A stretch of 18,681 nucleotides of DNA from BTRG01 sp036986275. GTDB lineage: Bacteria; Pseudomonadota; Gammaproteobacteria; Acidiferrobacterales; SZUA-150. The stretch spans positions 1-18,681 of the forward strand of contig BTRG01000048.1 of assembly GCA_036986275.1 (NCBI GenBank). Reading direction: 5' to 3'. Both the position numbers and the translations under genes were made by a program. The notes below the pieces were generated by a model. The model saw only the letters and a list, made by a program, of their open reading frames with translations. It ran no database searches and was not told the DNA's origin. Below, piece by piece: positions 14,927 through 18,681 of the stretch. Numbering within the stretch: the stretch's first letter is position 1; every line of letters starts with the position of its first letter.

Positions 14927-15934
14927 ATGTCATTCACGGCTAAGTCTGATATTGCTGTACTGGGAGGGGGCTCCTGGGGCACGGCATTGGCAATACTCAC
15001 CGCCCGTAATGGTTATCCCACTGTACTTTGGGGCCGTGATGCCACACGCATGGCGCGCATGGCCCATGAGCGCGAAAATGCCAGCTATCTTCCTGGCAAG
15101 GCCTTTCCTGAGTTGCTTTCCACCAGCAGTGATTTACAGCAGCTTGCAAAAGAGATCGACAAATATATTGTCGCCGTGCCCAGTCATGCCTTTCGCAATA
15201 TCATGACTGCGTTACAACCTCATCTATCAGAAAATAGTGTCATTGCCTGGGCCACCAAGGGCCTGGAGCAAGGCAGTGGCAAGTTGCTCAGCGAGGTAGT
15301 GACGGAAGTGGCCGGGGAGACAATCAAGTCGGCCATGATTTCCGGACCGACCTTTGCCCGTGAAGTGGCCGCAGGTCTGCCCACGGCGCTGACCGTCGCT
15401 TCTCGAGATAGGGAAGTGGCCGGGGAGGTGGCCCAGTGGTTGAGCAATCCCGTGGTACGCGTTTATACCAACGATGACTTGGCCGGGGTGCAATTGGGTG
15501 CGGCCATTAAGAATGTCATGGCCATCGCGGCTGGCATCAGCGATGGCCTGGGTTTCGGCGCCAATGCCCGTGCAGCGTTGATTACACGTGGTCTGGCGGA
15601 ACTCACGCGCCTGGGGACGGCCATGGGGGGTAAGATAGAGACCTTTATGGGTCTGACCGGGGCCGGTGATCTCATTCTGACTTGCACGGATGACAGTTCA
15701 CGTAATCGTCGGGTCGGACTGGCGCTGGGCCAGGGACGCACCTTGGCCGCCATATTGGCTGAATTGGGCCAGGAGGCCGAAGGTGTGGCCACTGCCCAGG
15801 AGCTGTACAGGTTGTCACAATCACAGGACATTGAGTTGCCTATCACCGAGCAGGTGTACCGCGTGTTGTACGAAGGCGTGCCCGCCCGTCAGGCTGTCGA
15901 GGCCTTGCTGGCGCGCGAATCCCGCTCAGAGTAA
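14927..15934 (+). CDS. gpsA: NAD(P)-dependent glycerol-3-phosphate dehydrogenase
   Basis: Reduces dihydroxyacetone phosphate to sn-glycerol-3-phosphate for phospholipid synthesis in the cytosol. The 335-residue length fits. The Rossmann motif is IAVLGGGSWGTALA (9-22). Substrate and catalytic residues are K111 in WATKGLEQ and K195 in AAIKNVMAIAAGISDGLGFG, followed by NARAALITRGLAEL and the GLTGAGDLILTCTDDSSRNRRVG loop. The ATG is preceded by AGGGACAGG. In E. coli cysE follows gpsA; here the operon ends and a long non-coding region follows. Confidence 0.97.
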   Translation: MSFTAKSDIAVLGGGSWGTALAILTARNGYPTVLWGRDATRMARMAHERENASYLPGKAFPELLSTSSDLQQLAKEIDKYIVAVPSHAFRNIMTALQPHLSENSVIAWATKGLEQGSGKLLSEVVTEVAGETIKSAMISGPTFAREVAAGLPTALTVASRDREVAGEVAQWLSNPVVRVYTNDDLAGVQLGAAIKNVMAIAAGISDGLGFGANARAALITRGLAELTRLGTAMGGKIETFMGLTGAGDLILTCTDDSSRNRRVGLALGQGRTLAAILAELGQEAEGVATAQELYRLSQSQDIELPITEQVYRVLYEGVPARQAVEALLARESRSE

Positions 15935-16288
15935 GTCCTCGCTAATCCAAAATAATCTCACTAGAAGTGTTTCAGAGCCTGGTTTTCGCTACCAAGCGAA
16001 TCTCGTAAATCCTTCTTTTTTATAGAGTAATTAGGCGGATTTTCGTCAATTTCATTGACAAAAATGGTCAATATAATCTGAATATTGATTCTCTGATGGG
16101 CTGACACCTTTCCGTATCCCCATTCTATGATCTGCTTCCAATCCAGGGGGTTTTGGCCAGGCATGCAATCAGTGCCTGTCTCCATATGGAAAATCGATGA
16201 AATATCTATATATTCATATAGTTACGTAATCCTGGCTATAGATCACTTTTCCCTCCTCCTTTTGTCCTTGGTGTAGGAACACTTTGTA

Positions 16289-16305
16289 TGCACCAAAATG
16301 GTTCA
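16289..16305 (+). promoter_or_regulatory. NtrC-like enhancer-binding site
   Basis: TGCACCAAAATGGTTCA fits the NtrC pattern TGCACC-N5-GGTGCA with 11 of 12 defined bases; one base in the right half differs. It is centred about 86 bases upstream of the start expected from the sigma54 promoter, a workable position for an activator of sigma54 RNA polymerase. A further dyad, TTGGTG (16268-16273) and CACCAA (16291-16296), overlaps it. Confidence 0.5.
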
Positions 16306-16327
16306 GGGTTAAGAAAACTTCATTGTA

Positions 16328-16340
16328 AATCAGATATTTG
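16328..16340 (+). promoter_or_regulatory. IHF-consensus site
   Basis: AATCAGATATTTG fits WATCAR-N4-TTR exactly. It lies between the NtrC-like site and the sigma54 -24 element, where IHF usually bends DNA to bring the activator to the polymerase. The consensus is short, so chance occurrence in AT-rich DNA is possible. Confidence 0.4.
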
Positions 16341-16356
16341 ATACCTCCTTCCAGGC

Positions 16357-16372
16357 TGGCACGGCCCTTGCT
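16357..16372 (+). promoter_or_regulatory. Sigma54 (RpoN) -24/-12 promoter
   Basis: TGGCACGGCCCTTGCT matches the sigma54 consensus TGGCACG-N4-TTGCW at every defined position. GG (16358-16359) and GC (16370-16371) are separated by the required 10 bases. It points toward the secreted protein gene. Transcription should start near 16383, giving a leader of about 213 bases. Confidence 0.8.
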
Positions 16373-16535
16373 GAGCTGATTTTTCGTATGGATTTAGAAA
16401 TTACGGTAATTGGCGAAATACCTACTACTATTATCTATTAAGTAAGATCAATAAATCATTGTAAGTGATTGAATGAAATGAGTTTGAAGAAAACATCGCC
16501 AAGCCGGCATGAGCTTACTCCATACAATTTATTGA

Positions 16536-16554
16536 CTGTCCATTAAATGGGCAG
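16536..16554 (+). other. Leader hairpin or operator dyad
   Basis: CTGTCCA-TTAAA-TGGGCAG forms a 7-bp stem (one T/G wobble) with a 5-base loop in the predicted leader of the secreted protein gene. It ends 41 bases before the ATG. It could be an RNA structure or a DNA operator; no T-run follows. Confidence 0.35.
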
Positions 16555-16595
16555 TGGCTCGAATCGGCATAATTTAAGTGAAGGCAAGAGTAAAT

Positions 16596-18665
16596 ATGGT
16601 TACACGACTGTTGCAGTCAACAAAACAAATAGCTGTGGCATTGCTGTGTCTTGCGGTGATGCCGGTCTATGCCGTCCAGTTTTGCAATACCAACAATAGC
16701 GCCGGCTGGTCGATTACAGATAACAGTACTACTAATGCGCCGGTGACCGTCAATATGGGCAGTGCTACCGGGCCCATACTGGATGTAAACGTCACCACGG
16801 ACATTACCCATACCTGGGTGGGCGACCTGGATGCCACGGTCACCAGTCCCGATGGCGCGTCCTCCGAGCTGTTTAACCGTCCCATGAAACCGCCATGGTT
16901 CTGGGGCTGTGGCGGCAATAATTTGCAAGTCGTGCTTGATGATGAGGCCGGTACCGGAAACATAGACGGTTTATGTGGGGGTGGCGTCCCCACCATATCG
17001 GGGACCTATGAGCCCCAGGACCTGGCCGGCAACCCGCTGGCGGATATTGACAATGGCAGCGTCAATGGTGTCTGGAATGTCGCTGTTGCCGATAATGCAA
17101 CTCAGGACCAGGGATCAGTCGATAACGTATGTGTCAATATTCAGGCTGCGGCGATCACGTTGGTGCACTATGTGTCCACCACCGCTGCCTGTCCCGAACA
17201 GCAAACCAGTCTGACCGTGCCTAACGGTACAAATGTATTTAACTGCTTTATTCTCACGAATTCAGGGTCAGAGACATTCAATGTCGCTGCATCGGATGTG
17301 TTTGAAGATTTGGGCGCGGATCTGTCTGGTCTGGCGGGGACATATAATGCAGCCGACACACAGGTCGTTTATACGGGTCCATATGTTGCTGGAGGGGCGG
17401 AATATCCGTTAGGCACCACCAGTCACAATGCTCAGGCAACTGCTACAGGGGCTGCCCCAGGGTTTCCACTGGTCGCGCAAACGGTTTCAACCGTTACAGT
17501 ATCCAGTACTCCCCCCCCAGCGAATGGCAATAAACCGCTCTATCTCGACAATGCAACACCAGCGCTTAGTCGTAGCCAGCCTACCGTCTCAAACAATATC
17601 TTAGTCAATGGAAACAGTTCATATACCTGGACATTATCACCGGCATTGACTGGCGCACTTAGTTTTAACACAACTACAATACCCATCACGGTACGTATGC
17701 GTCGTCAGGGAGGCGGTAATCCCAGACGTTTTTCATTCACCCTGGCTTCTGCCGGCAGCACAGTCGGATTGATAGGCACGACGGGGACAATAAACCAGAA
17801 CCTCACCAATAGCTATCAGGAATACTCCTATAGTATCCCTGTTACGGGATTGACCAATCTGGCAGCCGGATCACAAATCACGCTTACCATCGAAACTCTG
17901 AATAACAGGAGGTTGCGAGTTGAGGATACTGATACCATAAATTCCTATTCCCGGTTTGTACTTGATGCCACTACAGTAATCAGTGTCGATAACGTCACAC
18001 ATTATGACGCGACCTATAACGGTGGCTCAGCCATCACCGGTACTGCACCGGGGTCGACATTTTATACCCGTGCCACTATCAGCGACCCCTTTGGTGATTA
18101 CGATATCACCAGTGCACGTTTTGATCTGATTAATCTCAGTGGCTCTATTGTTTCAACATCTACGGTAATCACACCGGTTACAGAGCTACCGTCTGACGAT
18201 AGCGGTATCGCTATTTTCGAGCAGGCCTTCACCATACCCGGTGCGGGTCCTCAGGGCATATGGGCGGTCCGCGTAACGACTTTTGAAGGGTCAGAAGGAA
18301 CGGTCACGCATACGTGGTCTGCCCCGATTATGGTGGGTTACCCATCCATCACCATACTCAAGTCCGCCAGCGGCGCAACGGCAGCCCCGGGTGACACGAT
18401 CACCTACACCATATCGGTAACTAATAATGGTGTCGGCACTGCCAGCAATACCACGATTACGGATGCAATACCGAATTACACCACCTATGTGGCTAATTCG
18501 ACACGCCTTAACGGTATTACTGTTGCCGGGGATGGAGCAACTTCACCACTTGCAGGGGGTTTGCTTATTGATGACAACCTCGCACGTGGGGCCGGAGTCG
18601 CCGCCAGTGGCGATATAGCCGAGGCTGGATCGGCCACGATTACTTTCCAGGTGACGGTGAACTGA
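16596..18665 (+). CDS. Secreted P-domain / DUF11-repeat surface protein
   Basis: Large exported protein, 689 residues, function unknown. ATG 16596 is chosen with AAGGCAAGAG upstream; it gives a clean signal peptide (1-26, cleavage after VYA), while GTG 16578 adds six residues and lacks a ribosome-binding site. Residues about 35-185 resemble a proprotein-convertase P domain: ITHTWVGDLDATVTSPDG, ELFNR, then GVWNVAVADNATQDQGSVDNVCVNI. Residues 188-305 are DUF11/Ig-like, 312-465 look like a beta-sandwich (YLDNATPAL..., RFVLDATTVISV), 466-582 another beta domain, and 585-689 a clear DUF11 domain (ITILKSASGATAAPGDTITYTISVTNNG). No protease catalytic domain and no C-terminal anchor are visible, so it is probably secreted or held by partners. 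Six cysteines cluster in the first 220 residues. It is preceded by a sigma54 promoter, and another gene seems to follow directly. Confidence 0.85.
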   Translation: MVTRLLQSTKQIAVALLCLAVMPVYAVQFCNTNNSAGWSITDNSTTNAPVTVNMGSATGPILDVNVTTDITHTWVGDLDATVTSPDGASSELFNRPMKPPWFWGCGGNNLQVVLDDEAGTGNIDGLCGGGVPTISGTYEPQDLAGNPLADIDNGSVNGVWNVAVADNATQDQGSVDNVCVNIQAAAITLVHYVSTTAACPEQQTSLTVPNGTNVFNCFILTNSGSETFNVAASDVFEDLGADLSGLAGTYNAADTQVVYTGPYVAGGAEYPLGTTSHNAQATATGAAPGFPLVAQTVSTVTVSSTPPPANGNKPLYLDNATPALSRSQPTVSNNILVNGNSSYTWTLSPALTGALSFNTTTIPITVRMRRQGGGNPRRFSFTLASAGSTVGLIGTTGTINQNLTNSYQEYSYSIPVTGLTNLAAGSQITLTIETLNNRRLRVEDTDTINSYSRFVLDATTVISVDNVTHYDATYNGGSAITGTAPGSTFYTRATISDPFGDYDITSARFDLINLSGSIVSTSTVITPVTELPSDDSGIAIFEQAFTIPGAGPQGIWAVRVTTFEGSEGTVTHTWSAPIMVGYPSITILKSASGATAAPGDTITYTISVTNNGVGTASNTTITDAIPNYTTYVANSTRLNGITVAGDGATSPLAGGLLIDDNLARGAGVAASGDIAEAGSATITFQVTVN

Positions 18666-18672
18666 AGCAATG

Positions 18673-18681
18673 AAAGGAGGT
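18673..18681 (+). promoter_or_regulatory. Perfect Shine-Dalgarno of a gene beyond the window
   Basis: AAAGGAGGT at the very end is complementary to the 3' end of 16S rRNA. It lies 7 bases after the stop of the secreted protein gene. A cotranscribed gene should start just past the window edge. Confidence 0.6.

Larger units (their letters stand above)
15935..16595. other. 661-base gene-free regulatory region
   Basis: It is AT-richer than its flanks and has no convincing gene. In order it holds a weak terminator-like hairpin after gpsA (TTCGCT-ACCA-AGCGAA at 15985-16000, then a T-run near 16015-16020) and two adjoining dyads with GTCAAT/ATTGAC arms (16045-16088). Next come a CTATAT-ATTC-ATATAG palindrome (16206-16221), an NtrC-like site, an IHF-consensus match, a sigma54 promoter and a leader hairpin. 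I see no tRNA or CRISPR and do not recognise a riboswitch. Confidence 0.6.

Noticed and set aside
15985..16021. Intrinsic terminator after gpsA
   Set aside because: The stem is only 6 bp and the T-run lies about 14 bases away, so it is mentioned only as terminator-like within the intergenic description.
15961..16185. 74-codon minus-strand frame in the region after gpsA
   Set aside because: No ribosome-binding site, no recognisable motif, and it runs over the GTCAAT dyads and ends against the gpsA 3' hairpin. Chance openness in AT-rich DNA is more likely, though a degenerate gene cannot be excluded.
16389..16439. 16-codon frame (MDLEITVIGEIPTTIIY) in the leader of the secreted protein
   Set aside because: No Shine-Dalgarno and no regulatory codon pattern. 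It is too short to support from one sequence.
16383..16595. Cyclic-di-GMP (GEMM) riboswitch in the long leader
   Set aside because: I looked for it because such riboswitches precede surface-protein genes, but the conserved GEMM core sequences are absent.

Overview
The window reads as a stretch of a gammaproteobacterial chromosome. This rests on three syntenic blocks that are well known in that class: DUF971-ubiE-ubiJ-ubiB, gpmI-envC-ctp-yibQ, and rhodanese(yibN)-grxC-secB-gpsA. The species is not identifiable by eye. The HemB resembles the Mg-type Pseudomonas enzyme, and the genes are not close to the enteric versions, so a non-enteric gammaproteobacterium is likely.

Layout. Positions 97-2510 (+) hold hemB, overlapped by an exported alpha/beta hydrolase that carries an unusual C-terminal beta-helix-like extension. 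A GC-rich hairpin and a fresh sigma70-like promoter separate this pair from the ubiquinone block 2686-6114 (+): a DUF971 gene, ubiE, ubiJ and ubiB. A predicted outer-membrane protein of unknown function follows (6233-7126, +). It converges on a long leftward operon (13131 down to 7158, -): gpmI, envC, a ctpA-type S41 protease, a YibQ-like divergent polysaccharide deacetylase, a DJ-1/YajL-like protein and a GNAT acetyltransferase. This operon joins glycolysis with peptidoglycan hydrolysis control at the division site. Divergently, 13315-15934 (+) holds an ArsR-family regulator, a membrane-anchored rhodanese, grxC, secB and gpsA.

The last part is accessory in character. A 661-base gene-free region (15935-16595) carries a textbook sigma54 -24/-12 promoter, a near-consensus NtrC-like site, an IHF-consensus match and several dyads. 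These point toward a 689-residue secreted protein (16596-18665) with a proprotein-convertase P-like domain and DUF11-like Ig repeats. A perfect Shine-Dalgarno at the window edge announces another gene.

Points most worth a second look: (1) the sigma54/NtrC/IHF-type control region in front of the secreted P-domain/DUF11 protein; (2) the ArsR regulator with exactly two cysteines (C40, C107), in the positions of the persulfide sensors SqrR/BigR/YgaV, sitting between gpmI and a rhodanese and next to an AT-rich dyad over divergent promoters; (3) the yibQ-like gene, which has no ATG, GTG or TTG start upstream of its essential N-terminal motif and probably starts at ATT; (4) the alpha/beta hydrolase plus beta-helix fusion. 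All calls come from reading the sequence; no database search was run.
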